Assembly (NCBI RefSeq): GCF_028369295.1
Contig: NZ_JAQMYP010000040.1
Location: forward strand, 1 to 64,000
Reading direction: 5' to 3'
DNA from: Streptomyces sp. HD
Lineage (GTDB): Bacteria; Actinomycetota; Actinomycetes; Streptomycetales; Streptomycetaceae
Length of the DNA stretch: 64,000 nucleotides
Part shown: positions 25,959-34,042 of the stretch, in pieces
Layout: each line of letters begins with the position of its first letter
Numbering within the stretch: position 1 is the stretch's first letter
Notes under the pieces: generated by a model
What the model saw: the letters and a program-made list of their open reading frames with translations, nothing else
Database searches by the model: none
What the model was told of the DNA's origin: nothing
Program-made: the position numbers and the translations under genes

Positions 25959-26026
25959 GGCCTGTCCTGCGGATCGTGTGACCGTTCCGGGTTCCGCCTC
26001 CTTGGCATGGACGTGGGGCTGGGGAT

Positions 26027-26498
26027 CTATCGAACTCGGAGTGGGCGCGTCTGCGTCCCCATCTACCGAAGTCCGGTCAGCGCGGCGGACGTTGGGGAAG
26101 CAATCGCAGGGTGATAGACGGGATCCTCTTCCGGCAGCACACCGGGATGCCGTGGCGGGATCTGCCTACGCGTTTCGGTAAATGGCAGACCGTGTACGAG
26201 AGACAGAGACGCTGGTTGGCGGACAGCACCTGGGACAAGGCCTTTGCGACCATCCTGGCCAACGCCCACGCGGAAGGCCGTATCGACTGGTCGATGATGA
26301 GCGTGAACTCCACCTCCTGGCCCCGATGAGGGGCTGGGACGCTCACGGGGCAGCCTGACTTGCAAGATCCACCTTGCCAGGGCCAACCGCAAACGGCGCG
26401 GGAGCCACGGCAGGCGCCCCACCGGGTTCGACAAGCGTGCCTACGGCTTCAACGACACCGTGACCGTCACACTGATCCGCCTCTGGCTCCGGGCGTAG
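26027..26498 (+). pseudogene. IS5-family transposase remnant
   Basis: A frame reading LSNSEWARLRPHLPKSGQR, then VIDGILFRQHTGMPWRDLP, then WQTVYERQRRWLADSTWDK and GRIDWSMMSVNSTS is the N-terminal half of an IS5-type DDE transposase (DSTS-like motif here NSTS), ending at a stop at 26329. A second frame (26349-26498) gives GLTCKIHLA-like SLTCKIHLA joined to RANRKRRGSHGRRPTGFDK joined to RAYGFNDTVTVTLIRLWLR, i.e. three pieces of the second half with the catalytic Asp/Glu regions deleted. Not functional. Confidence 0.75.
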
Positions 26499-26621
26499 AT
26501 CCATTATCCAGGTGCGAACAGGCACCTGTCACCGTCCTCCGGAATGATCTTTACGCCTGATATGCACCTTTAGGGTTGCAGCCGATGAGCACAACGCACC
26601 GACGCAACCAAGGAGTCGAGA

Positions 26622-27128
26622 GTGGAGCACGACGTCGCCGCGCTGACCGTGGAACTCACCGACATGGCCGCGGCCGATCACCAGTCCTCAATCCGCGCGA
26701 ACAGCGATGACCCGGCCGAGCAGTTGGTGTGGCGCCGGCTGACCGCACGGCACGGCGACCGACTCGGCGAGATCATGAACGAGTACGGCTGGCCGACGGC
26801 AGCACTGGTCGGCGAGGAAGCCGCACGCGCAGCGTGGCTGATCGCCCAGCACGCCGACCGGCAGCTCGACGTCCAGCGTCGCGCCCTTCAGCTGATGGAG
26901 CAGGCGGTGTCCGCAGGCTCGGCCAGCCCGCGGGAGCTGGCCTTTCTGCGCGACCGCACGCTGGTCAACGAGGGCCGCAAGCAGATCTACGGCACCCAGA
27001 TCGCCGGCGTGAAGGACGGGGTACCGATCCCCTGGCCCTGTGAAGCGCCGGAGGGCATGGACAGGCTTCGTACGGAAGTCGGCATTGAGCCCTTCGACGA
27101 GTACGTCGCCAAGTTCGCCATGCCCTGA
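26622..27128 (+). CDS. DUF6624 domain protein
   Basis: 168-residue cytoplasmic helical protein: LVGEEAARAAWLIAQHADRQ, FLRDRTLVNEGRKQIYGTQI and DGVPIPWPCEAPEGMDRLRTE are the DUF6624 signature. Function unknown; the family occurs widely in actinomycetes and Bacteroidetes. Start GTG 26622 has AAGGAG 6 bases upstream. The gene is intact although everything else inside the insertion sequence is decayed, so it may be under selection as a passenger, or was enclosed by chance. Confidence 0.8.
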   Translation: MEHDVAALTVELTDMAAADHQSSIRANSDDPAEQLVWRRLTARHGDRLGEIMNEYGWPTAALVGEEAARAAWLIAQHADRQLDVQRRALQLMEQAVSAGSASPRELAFLRDRTLVNEGRKQIYGTQIAGVKDGVPIPWPCEAPEGMDRLRTEVGIEPFDEYVAKFAMP

Positions 27129-27201
27129 CGCCCCGAGTCGCGTCCCGCGGATCATTACCCGGGCTCACCTGCGGTTGGCGCAATGATCCGCCGAACAGGC
27201 C

Positions 27202-27495
27202 CTAGTGGCCGACGCCGTTGTTGCATCCCATGGTCGAGCCCATGTGGGTGTCCTGCCCGCCGGCGTTGCCCTCGCCGTTGAGCGCGTTGCCCAGCAGTCC
27301 GTTGAGGATGCCGACCTGGCCCAAGACGTCGACGTTCAGGTCGTGCGACTTGCAGTTGGAGCTCTGCAGGGCGCTGAGATGGCCCCCGTCCTTGCCGTCG
27401 TGGCCACCCTGGTCGGCAGCGGCGGTGCCGGCGCCTACGAGTCCGACGCTGCTGAGGGCGACCACCAGGACGGCAGCCTTGCGAAGCTTGTGCAT
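27202..27495 (-). CDS. Small secreted protein with Cys pair
   Basis: 97 residues: signal peptide MHKLRKAAVLVVALSSVGLV ending at TAAA-DQ, then a Gly/Asp/His-rich stretch, and a conserved-looking tail (SNCKSHDLNVDVLGQVGILN, NALNGEGNAG, MGCNNGVGH). Two Cys likely form a disulfide. It resembles small exported Streptomyces surface proteins with N-rich repeats, but lacks the chaplin or rodlin motifs. GGAG 6 bases before ATG 27495. Its TAG stop overlaps the CTAG duplication of the insertion sequence. Confidence 0.65.
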   Translation of the reverse strand: MHKLRKAAVLVVALSSVGLVGAGTAAADQGGHDGKDGGHLSALQSSNCKSHDLNVDVLGQVGILNGLLGNALNGEGNAGGQDTHMGSTMGCNNGVGH

Positions 27496-27648
27496 GTCAT
27501 CTCCGGTGAGGTGAGGTGTGGTGAGGAGCGTTCGATCCGTGGCGAATCGACTCCGTACAGTCACGCGATAGGTAATATGAAAAGTGCTGAAATACCCCAG
27601 AGACGCGCCACGAGTCGCCGTCAGCGCGTCGAGTTGCACCCGGCTGGA

Positions 27649-28323
27649 TCAGTGATCGCGGGTCCGTACGTGCACATGGCCGGCGAGCGGATAGGAGGGC
27701 GGCGCCGCGGGGAGGCGCGCGGCCAGGGCATACCGGCACTTCTGCGCGACGCGGCATGATGCCGTGTTGTCGATCTGATGCAGGAGTTCCAGGCGCGTCA
27801 GTGCGGCGTGGGCGGGAGCCGCGGCATGGGGGAACGTTGAGTCGTCGGGGAAAGCCGCGTCATCGGGGAATGCGGCGTCATCGGGGAACGTGGCGAAGGC
27901 CCAGTCCGTCAGCGCCTGCAGTGCTCGGGGCGCGATGCCGCGGCCGCGTGCCTGCGCCGCGATCCAGTAGCCGACCTCGGCGGACGAAGTGCCCGGTGTG
28001 ACGTTCTTGAGGACCACACGCCCCGTCAACTGGCCACCAGGGCCGCCGTTTTGGTACTCGACGACGGCGAATCCGTAGCGGAGCCCCGTCTCCCAGCCCT
28101 GTTGCTGCTCCCGAATCCACCGCGCGGCGTCGGCCTCGTCGTGCACGGCTGAGCTCGTCCATCGGCTCAGGGCGTCATTCCGGGCGTCATTCCGGTGGAG
28201 CTCGACCAGGGCGGGAGCGTCCGCGGGCTGCCAGGGACGCAGTACGAGAGCGGGGGCGGATTGGGTGGCGGCTGCCTCCAGCCGTACGGCTCGTGCAGTG
28301 ATCCTGCCCGGTCGTTGTGTCAC
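27649..28323 (-). CDS. GNAT acetyltransferase with repeat insertion
   Basis: 224 residues, RimJ/RimL-type GNAT: LVLRPWQPADAPALVELHRN, then RWIREQQQGWETGLRYGFAV, acetyl-CoA region GYWIAAQARGRGIAPRAL, and C-terminal LELLHQIDNTASCRVAQKCRY. Between the last two a repeated segment (AFPDDA x3) is inserted, encoded by an 18-base minisatellite. GTG 28323 overlaps the MerR stop (GTGA), so it is coupled to the regulator upstream. Substrate unknown. Confidence 0.85.
   Translation of the reverse strand: MTQRPGRITARAVRLEAAATQSAPALVLRPWQPADAPALVELHRNDARNDALSRWTSSAVHDEADAARWIREQQQGWETGLRYGFAVVEYQNGGPGGQLTGRVVLKNVTPGTSSAEVGYWIAAQARGRGIAPRALQALTDWAFATFPDDAAFPDDAAFPDDSTFPHAAAPAHAALTRLELLHQIDNTASCRVAQKCRYALAARLPAAPPSYPLAGHVHVRTRDH
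27841..27894 (-). repeat. 18-bp minisatellite, three copies
   Basis: Three adjacent 18-base units beginning GTCGTCGGGGAA or GTCATCGGGGAA (27841-27858, 27859-27876, 27877-27894). They encode AFPDDA-type hexapeptides within the GNAT gene. A whole-unit change would keep the frame. Confidence 0.85.
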
Positions 28324-29264
28324 TGGGCCGACCGTATCCGCAGAGCCGTGACGGACCAGTCGATCACGGGGGCGAGGCGTTCCGGTGCCGGCCAGTCGTT
28401 GATCAGCGCGAGCAGTTGGAGGTAGCGGTCCCTGCGTGGATCGCTCGCGGCTTCCAGGCGGTGCAGCAGCCACTGGTGCGGCTCGGCGTCGTCGGGGCGG
28501 TCGGAGGTGAGCGCGCAGCGGGCGGTGAGCGCCGCGACGACGGGATCGGCCTCGGGTGACTCAGGGCTGATGCCGCCGGCCACGGCCGCTCCCGCGAGGT
28601 CCCGGGCCACGGCGACGATGTCCGGGCGCGGTGGCGTGGGGGCTCTGTCGGGCAGCCGTGCCGCATGCTCCTCGGCCAGGCGCCGCACACTGGCCCGGAA
28701 ATCCGGGTCCAGGGACAGCTCGGCCAGCTCCACCCACGCCCTGACCTGCTCGTCCGTGGGGCTGTCGGGGAGCTCGGGCGTCATGGAACGCCGGGCCGCT
28801 GCGTGCTGAGGGCCCTCGCCGCGGTGGAGGCCCTCGAAGACGGCGTCGAGGAAGCCGTCGATCAGGCGTCGGCGTTCGGCCGCGGACAGCGTGGCCAGGT
28901 GGTGCATGAGTTCCATCTCCTCAGGGGTGGGCTCCCGCTCGGCGGCAACCGTCAGCACCGCCCGCCGCAGATGCAGGACTCTGATCTGCGCGTCCAGCGC
29001 GGCGGCGTGCTCCGCGGCGACCTCGCCGAGGGTGAGCTCCTGATCCACGACCCGCCGGATCATGTCGAGGCCGAGTCCCAGTTCCCGCAGCGTCCTCACG
29101 AGGGCGAGGCGAGCCACGGCATCCGGGGCGTAGCGCCGGTAACCGGCGTCGGTGCGGTCGGCGGGCAGCACGATGCCCCGATCGGAATAGAACCGGATCG
29201 TCTTGACCGCCAGCCCGGTTCGCCGGGCCAGCTCACCGATCGAGTAGAGGATGCCGCCGTCCAT
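28320..29264 (-). CDS. MerR-family transcriptional regulator
   Basis: 314 residues. The N-terminal winged helix (YSIGELARRTGLAVKTIRFY, DAGYRRYAPDAVARL) and the coiled-coil dimer helix follow the MerR pattern. A long C-terminal helical domain of about 200 residues, without the metal-binding cysteines of MerR/CueR, points to an organic ligand or protein partner (TipA-like architecture). ATG 29264 begins MDGGILYSIG. Probably controls itself and the overlapping GNAT gene. Confidence 0.88.
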   Translation of the reverse strand: MDGGILYSIGELARRTGLAVKTIRFYSDRGIVLPADRTDAGYRRYAPDAVARLALVRTLRELGLGLDMIRRVVDQELTLGEVAAEHAAALDAQIRVLHLRRAVLTVAAEREPTPEEMELMHHLATLSAAERRRLIDGFLDAVFEGLHRGEGPQHAAARRSMTPELPDSPTDEQVRAWVELAELSLDPDFRASVRRLAEEHAARLPDRAPTPPRPDIVAVARDLAGAAVAGGISPESPEADPVVAALTARCALTSDRPDDAEPHQWLLHRLEAASDPRRDRYLQLLALINDWPAPERLAPVIDWSVTALRIRSAQ

Positions 29265-29347
29265 GAGCCCACCTTCCGGTCTCCCCCTGCGGGAGACTCA
29301 AGTGTGCACTCCGGCCAACGGTGAAACCGCAGGTCAGCCGCGTCCGG

Positions 29348-29680
29348 TCAGATGAGGTCCGCCAGGGCCCGGCCGTCGGTCAGGACGAGGTTTTGCCTGC
29401 CGACCTGCCGGCGCATGTACAGCCGGCCGAGATCGCCGATCTTGTCATCGGCGAGCCCGAAGACTTCGCCCCGTCGCAGACCACACCCGGCACCCTCGAT
29501 GACGACGGCGGTGACAACCACGGCGAGGCGAGGCCGTAGAGCAGGCGCTGTCGGCGCTCCTCCGGCTCCTCGGAGGCCCCCGGCGGACCGGGCCGGGCCC
29601 AGGGGGTCGTCGATCGGGCGGAAGACGGCCGCCCGGTCGTCGGGGAACGCGGTTGCTCGTTCCTTGAGGTACCGCCGCAC
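29348..29680 (-). pseudogene. Tyrosine recombinase (integrase) fragment
   Basis: A 110-codon frame whose central part reads EGAGCGLRRGEVFGLADD, followed by LGRLYMRRQVGR. This matches the first catalytic box (…GAGxGLRxGEVLGL…, with the Arg nucleophile helper) and the following strand of actinomycete integrases. The N-terminal and the His-x-x-Arg/Tyr regions are missing, and the first ~50 codons do not look like protein. It is a remnant of an integrative element. Confidence 0.5.
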
Positions 29681-29745
29681 CTGTCACGTCGCCCGCGGCG
29701 CACGTCCGTGGTGCGATGGAACCGGGGGCGGAAAGGAGAGCGATC

Positions 29746-30720
29746 ATGCCCGCAGCGAAGCGAACGAGTGCCGCCTCCTCGGCGTCGGTCCGCCCCCTGG
29801 TTGAGCCGGATCTGGATCGGGCCGACGAGATCTTCAGGGTTGCCTTCGGGACCTTCCTCGGGGCCCCTGAGCCGGAGACGTTCTTCGGGACCGCCGACTA
29901 TGTCCGCACTCGCTGGGCGGCAGATCCACACGCGGCCTTCGCAGCGACCGTCGAGGGCGAGGTCGTCGGATCGAACTTCGCCGCCAACTGGGGCAGCGTC
30001 GGGTTCTTCGGCCCGCTGACCGTACGTCCGGATCTGTGGGACCAGGGCATCGGCAGGCGCCTCATGGAACCGGTCATGGCCTGCTTCGACACCTGGGAGA
30101 ACCGCCATCTCGGCCTGTTCACCTTCTCGCACAGTCCCAAGCACCTTGAGCTCTACCGCCGGTACGGTTTCTGGCCCCGATTCCTTACAGCCATCATGAA
30201 GAAACAGGTCACCGTCAGTGCCGCGGTCCCCGGCCGAGTGCTGTACGGCGAGCTGACCGCCGCTGAGCGGACCGACGCACTGAGCCTCAGCCGCGCACTG
30301 ACGGAGGCCGTGTACGAGGGCCTGAGCCTGGAGCACGAGATCATGGCCACACAGGCGCAGGGGCTGGGCGACACCATTCTCATCGAGGGCGCCGACTCCG
30401 GCCTCGACGGTCTGGCTGTCTGCCATTGCGGAGCGGGGTCGGAGGCCGGTGAGGACGTGTGCTTCGTCAAATTCGGCGCCGTACGCCCTGGCCCGGACGC
30501 CGGGGACCGGTTCGAACGACTGCTGAATGCGTGCGAGCAGCTGGCCACCGAGAAAGGACTGAGGCAATTGGACGCCGGAATGAACCTGGCCCGCCAGGAT
30601 GCCTACCGGCGCATGGTCCACCGCGGTTTTCGTACCTGGCTGCAAGGCGTGACCATGCACAAGCCCAACGAACCTGGCTACAGCCGCCCGGACGCCTACG
30701 TGATCGACGACTGGCGCTGA
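29746..30720 (+). CDS. Tandem-GNAT acetyltransferase
   Basis: 324 residues with two GNAT halves. The first: VEPDLDRADEIFRVAFG, VGSNFAANWGSVGFFGPLTV and acetyl-CoA loop RPDLWDQGIGRRLMEPV, then HLELYRRYGFWPRF. The second, degenerate half ends DAYRRMVHRGFRTWLQGVTM. AAAGGAGAG is 6 bases before ATG 29746; the upstream ATG 29716 lacks a site. Substrate unknown. Followed by a good terminator. Confidence 0.85.
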   Translation: MPAAKRTSAASSASVRPLVEPDLDRADEIFRVAFGTFLGAPEPETFFGTADYVRTRWAADPHAAFAATVEGEVVGSNFAANWGSVGFFGPLTVRPDLWDQGIGRRLMEPVMACFDTWENRHLGLFTFSHSPKHLELYRRYGFWPRFLTAIMKKQVTVSAAVPGRVLYGELTAAERTDALSLSRALTEAVYEGLSLEHEIMATQAQGLGDTILIEGADSGLDGLAVCHCGAGSEAGEDVCFVKFGAVRPGPDAGDRFERLLNACEQLATEKGLRQLDAGMNLARQDAYRRMVHRGFRTWLQGVTMHKPNEPGYSRPDAYVIDDWR

Positions 30721-30735
30721 GTCCACCGCCATACC

Positions 30736-30757
30736 CGGCATCGGGTCCCCGATGCCG
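30736..30757 (+). terminator. Hairpin terminator after GNAT gene
   Basis: Inverted repeat CGGCATCGGG / CCCGATGCCG with a very short loop, 15 bases past the stop. Probably the transcript end of the tandem-GNAT gene. Confidence 0.6.
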
Positions 30758-31122
30758 TCAGGAGCCGACTGACACCAGGACTACGCTGAACGACCTGTCG
30801 CTGACCGCCCGTCACCCTTCCTACGTGCCGGGGCACCTGGCACCAGCGCTTCCAGGTCTACGGCCGGCACGGCTGGCGTACCTTCCGCGCCGTGGCACCC
30901 CGACCGGAGCCGAGGCCCTGGCCGGGGAATCCACGGTCCTGCGCTGTCTGCGCCTCCCAGTCTTTCTTGGGGGGCCGCCCTGCCCCAACGCGGGCACACC
31001 GAGACCGTGTTGACGGCCAGATCTCTCTGCCGGCCTTGTGCGGGGAACCGGGCTCACCCTGGCCGACCGTTACGGCGTGTTGGACGCATGTCGTGCTCGA
31101 CCTGTGGTGACCTCGGCGCGTC
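30758..31122. other. Intergenic, nothing recognised
   Basis: 365 bases between convergent genes. Several short frames exist, none with a ribosome site or known motif. May be decayed coding sequence. Confidence 0.35.
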
Positions 31123-32040
31123 TCAGCCCGTCGTCCAGGGGCGGAGCTTTTCGGGGTTGAGCACTGCCCAGATGTGGGTGATCTGATCGCCCGCGATGTC
31201 GAACGCGTACACCGCCACGGTGCGGCCGTCTTGCTGAGCGACCAGGCCGGGCCAGCCGTTGACCGTGCGCTCCACGACGGCCAGGCTGCCGGATGCCTTG
31301 GCGAAGAGGTCGGTCAGGTAGTGCGCGATCCGCTCGCCGCCTTCGATGGGGTGGAGTGAGGCACGGGTGAGGCCGCCGCCGTCGGCGATCACTGTGGCGT
31401 CGGGGTCGAGGAGACCGATGAGGGCACTGATGTCCTTGGCCTGCCACGCCTGTTTGAAGTCCCTGACGATGCCGGCCTGGTGAGCCGCCGGGGCCACCGG
31501 CGTCCGGGAGGCGCCGATACGGCGGCGGGCGGAGGAAGCGAGCTGACGGCAGGCCGCGGGGGTGCGGCCGACGATCTCGGCGACTTCCGCGAAGGAGTAG
31601 CGGAAGACGTCGTGCAGGATGAACGCGACGCGTTCGGCCGGGGTCATCGATTCGAGCACGACGAGAAAGGCCATGTTGACCGACTCGTCGAGGGTCACCC
31701 GGTCGGCCGGGTCGGCCATGGCGCTGCCTGTCGGCCCGGCGGTCCATTGGGTGGTTTCGGGCAGTGGCTCGGGGATCCATTCACCTACGTAACGCTCGCG
31801 CCGGGCCCGTGCCGAGCCGAGCAGGTCCAGGCAAATGCGGCCCGCGACCTTCGTCAGCCAGGCGCCGGGGGACTCGATGGCGTCCTGCTGCTCGCGCGAC
31901 ATGGCGTACCAGCGGGCGTAGGTCTCCTGGACGGCGTCCTCGGCTTCCGCCAGGGAGCCCAGCAGCCGGTAGGCGAGATTGATCAGCTGACGCCGCTCGC
32001 TCATGATCGCGCTCAGGCTCTGATCGTCTCCGGTGGTCAC
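31123..32040 (-). CDS. ECF41-type RNA polymerase sigma factor (SigJ-like)
   Basis: 305 residues. Region 2 (LINLAYRLLGSLAEAEDAVQE) and region 4 (MTPAERVAFILHDVFRYSFAEVAEIVGRTPAACRQL) are followed by an NTF2/SnoaL-like C-terminal extension of about 110 residues. The ECF41 landmarks are present: W-I-P-E-P in the linker between regions 2 and 4, ADGGG in the extension, and NPEKL at the end (family: WLPEP, DGGGK, NPDKL). In ECF41 factors the extension replaces a separate anti-sigma factor. Start GTG 32040, weakly supported by an AAGGGG 12 bases upstream. Divergent from an NTF2-fold gene and a reductase gene, the usual kind of ECF41 target. Confidence 0.88.
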   Translation of the reverse strand: MTTGDDQSLSAIMSERRQLINLAYRLLGSLAEAEDAVQETYARWYAMSREQQDAIESPGAWLTKVAGRICLDLLGSARARRERYVGEWIPEPLPETTQWTAGPTGSAMADPADRVTLDESVNMAFLVVLESMTPAERVAFILHDVFRYSFAEVAEIVGRTPAACRQLASSARRRIGASRTPVAPAAHQAGIVRDFKQAWQAKDISALIGLLDPDATVIADGGGLTRASLHPIEGGERIAHYLTDLFAKASGSLAVVERTVNGWPGLVAQQDGRTVAVYAFDIAGDQITHIWAVLNPEKLRPWTTG

Positions 32041-32106
32041 GGTACGTACACCCCTTGCCCTGCGTCGGTCTGATCTGCACTCACCGGACCGACGAGACAG
32101 CGCACC

Positions 32107-32139
32107 GAAATGTGAGGCCATCGTCTCGCCTGACATTTC
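32107..32139. promoter_or_regulatory. Inverted repeat between sigJ-like and NTF2 genes
   Basis: GAAATGTGAGGC at 32107-32118 faces GCCTGACATTTC at 32128-32139 (11 of 12 positions pair) with a 9-base spacer. It lies in the middle of the 167-base divergent region, suited to control both directions. The known ECF41 promoter (TGTCACA with CGTC) was not found intact. Confidence 0.45.
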
Positions 32140-32207
32140 AGGGAGCTGCGCCGTCGTACTGCTGACACCGGCACAGCATCCCCGGTGCATGCGAGAGGGA
32201 GGAAACG

Positions 32208-32666
32208 ATGAGCGACTTTCAGGCGATCGCGGACCGGGTCGAGATCGAGGCGCTGCGCGGTGAGTTCACCGACGCGGTGATGATGCGTGACTACGACCGT
32301 GTCGCGTCGCTGTTCACACCGGACGGCGTGTGGCGGATGCCCGACATCCCCGCCGAGATGTCCGGCCAGGAGCAGATCCGCGCCTGGGGCCGACGGGTAC
32401 CGGAGTTCGTGGACTTCCTGGTGCAGAACACTCATCCGGGCATGATCCGGCTCGACGGCGACACCGCGTCCGGCCGTGCGTACATGTCCGAGGTCGGGCG
32501 CGGCCGCGACGGCCGGTCCGGGGTGAACTACGCCATCTACCACGACCGCTACCAGCGCACTGCGGACGGCTGGAAGTTCACCGAACGCGTCTATGAGATC
32601 CGGTACCTCGATGAGAGTCCCCTGACGGGCTCCGTGCCCACGACGCGCGGCGCGGACGCCCGCTGA
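32208..32666 (+). CDS. SnoaL/NTF2-like protein
   Basis: 152-residue alpha+beta cone protein: FQAIADRVEIEALRGEFTDA, YDRVASLFTPDGVWRMPD, then strands ending in YAIYHDRYQRTADGWKFTERV. Members are polyketide cyclases, isomerases or ligand-binding proteins. A GAGGGAGGAAAC ribosome site lies right before ATG 32208. Divergent from the ECF41 factor and in line with the FMN reductase, it probably belongs to the ECF41 regulon (inference from gene neighbourhood). Confidence 0.85.
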   Translation: MSDFQAIADRVEIEALRGEFTDAVMMRDYDRVASLFTPDGVWRMPDIPAEMSGQEQIRAWGRRVPEFVDFLVQNTHPGMIRLDGDTASGRAYMSEVGRGRDGRSGVNYAIYHDRYQRTADGWKFTERVYEIRYLDESPLTGSVPTTRGADAR

Positions 32667-32726
32667 CGGATTCGCCTCACCGCAAACAGAACAAGCCGCA
32701 CCACAGACAGGACAGGAGAATCGGGC

Positions 32727-33301
32727 ATGATCAGGATTGGCATCATCCTCGGCAGCACCCGCCCGGGCCGCAACGGCGAACAGGTCGCCACGTGGGTCCA
32801 TGACACCGCATCGCGCCGCACCGACGCCGAGTTCGAGCTGATCGACCTGCGTGACCATCCGCTCCCGCACCTGGACGAGCCGCGGGGGGCCATGCATGGC
32901 CACTATCAGCACGCGCACACGCGGGCCTGGCGGCCAGGATCGCTTCGTTCGACGGGTTCGTCATGGTCACCCCCGAGTACAACCGCTCCACTTCCGGCGT
33001 GCTCAAGAACGCCCTCGACCACCTCTATGCGGAATGGAACAACAAGGCGGTCGGGTTCGTCTCCTACGTCGTCGTCGGCGGCGCCCGTGCGGCCGAGCAA
33101 CTACGGCTGATCTGCGGCGCGGTGCAGATGGCCGGCGTCAGCCAGCAGGTCACGCTGTCGCTGATGACCGAGTTCGAGAACTACGCCACCCTCAAGCCGT
33201 CCGACCACAGCGCCACCGCTCTGGACACACTGCTGGACCAGATCGTCGCCTGGAGCACGGCACTCGCGCCGCTGCGCGCCGCGTCCCGGGCCGCCGCCTG
33301 A
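32727..33301 (+). pseudogene. NADPH-dependent FMN reductase with frameshift
   Basis: ATG 32727 (AGGAG 9 bases upstream) begins a flavodoxin-like reductase: IRIGIILGSTRPGRNGEQVA contains the FMN phosphate loop. At HAHTRAW the frame is lost. The second half (ARIASFDGFVMVTPEYNRST, GVLKNALDHLYAEWNNK, GGARAAEQLR) continues in another frame to 33301. Adding one G after 32930 (TGG-GCGGCC) restores the normal family sequence W-A-A-R-I-A-S-F-D-G-F. It is either a pseudogene from a one-base deletion or a sequencing error in a G-rich run. Confidence 0.8.
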
Positions 33302-33451
33302 ACCACGCCCAGGAGCTGCGGTATGGCCCGTGGCGGTCCGCGCCCGGTTCCCCGTCCGGAGCGGGCCGCCGCCGCTGGCTTCCCGGGGCTCTGATTCAGA
33401 AAACGGGCTTCAGGAGGCGACCGCATCCCTGAGTTGGCCTCTGGAGCTTCA

Positions 33452-33949
33452 TCAGTCGTCTTCGCGGTCGGCCATGGCTGCCTCATAGGCCTGCAGAGTC
33501 TGGACGAACATCTGCCGCTGTTCGGGGGTCAGGGGATTCAGTGCCTGACGCCAGGCATGCGCGCCCCGTGCCAGCCAGCTGTCGATGGTCGGCCGTTTGC
33601 TGTCGGTGATGCTGACGATGCGCCGACGCCGGTCCGCTTCGTCCTCGCGCCGCTCCAGGATGCCCTTCCGGCTCAACTCGCCGACCATGAGGCTGACGGT
33701 GGTCGGGGCGACCTCCAGACGGGCGGCAAGATCGTTCACGGTCATCGGCCCGTCGAACAGCAGACAGGACAGCAGCGACAGGTGCCGCGGCGCGAGCGAC
33801 AGCGACTGGAGCTCCTCAGGTACCGGGATCCGCTTCGCGCGTCCAACCATGCGAGGCATCAGGAGCAGCAGCGCCCTGATCGCCTCGTCGACTCCCGGCC
33901 CGGGTCCGTTCGGGTTCGTCTTGCGTCGGCCCCGGCCCTCGATTGACAT
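33452..33949 (-). CDS. MarR-family transcriptional regulator
   Basis: 165 residues. The winged-helix DNA-binding part reads LAPRHLSLLSCLLFDGPMTV then LAARLEVAPTTVSLMVGELS with the wing EREDEADRRRRIVSIT, flanked by dimerisation helices. ATG 33949 has GGAGGG 8 bases upstream; ATG 33964 sits too close to its SD. Divergent from the tautomerase gene, its probable target. Confidence 0.88.
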   Translation of the reverse strand: MSIEGRGRRKTNPNGPGPGVDEAIRALLLLMPRMVGRAKRIPVPEELQSLSLAPRHLSLLSCLLFDGPMTVNDLAARLEVAPTTVSLMVGELSRKGILERREDEADRRRRIVSITDSKRPTIDSWLARGAHAWRQALNPLTPEQRQMFVQTLQAYEAAMADREDD

Positions 33950-33974
33950 CGACCATCCCTCCATTTACCTTCCA

Positions 33975-34000
33975 TCACAAATATACTTTACTTACAAAGC
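33975..34000. promoter_or_regulatory. AT-rich divergent promoter between marR and tautomerase genes
   Basis: About 26 bases of AT-rich sequence, exceptional for this window. On the plus strand TATACT at 33982-33987 is a good -10 hexamer. The CTTTACTTACAAAG part is semi-palindromic and a candidate MarR site. No strong -35 was found at proper spacing. Confidence 0.45.
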
Positions 34001-34042
34001 AACGTCGCCTTCATGGTAGCGAACCATCCGAACGGAGCTGTG

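Larger units (their letters stand above)
25959..27201 (+). mobile_element. IS5-type insertion sequence with passenger gene
   Basis: Terminal inverted repeats GGCCTGTCCTGCGGATC (25959-25975) and GATCCGCCGAACAGGCC (27185-27201) match at 15 of 17 positions and are bounded on each side by CTAG (25955-25958 and 27202-27205). CTAG is a known target duplication for IS5-family elements. Inside are a decayed transposase (26027-26498) and an intact DUF6624 gene (26622-27128). The two flanks together restore CCACTAGTGG, a palindrome that supplies stop codons to genes on both sides. Confidence 0.7.

Noticed and set aside
27202..27495. Chaplin or rodlin gene
   Set aside because: Signal peptide and Asn/Gly tail are suggestive, but the chaplin GN-x-vG core and Cys spacing are absent.
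30781..31110. Several short plus-strand frames with Cys residues
   Set aside because: No ribosome site, no consistent codon bias, no motif.
32107..32139. ECF41 -35/-10 promoter
   Set aside because: TGTCACA with a properly spaced CGTC was looked for and not found; only the inverted repeat is reported.
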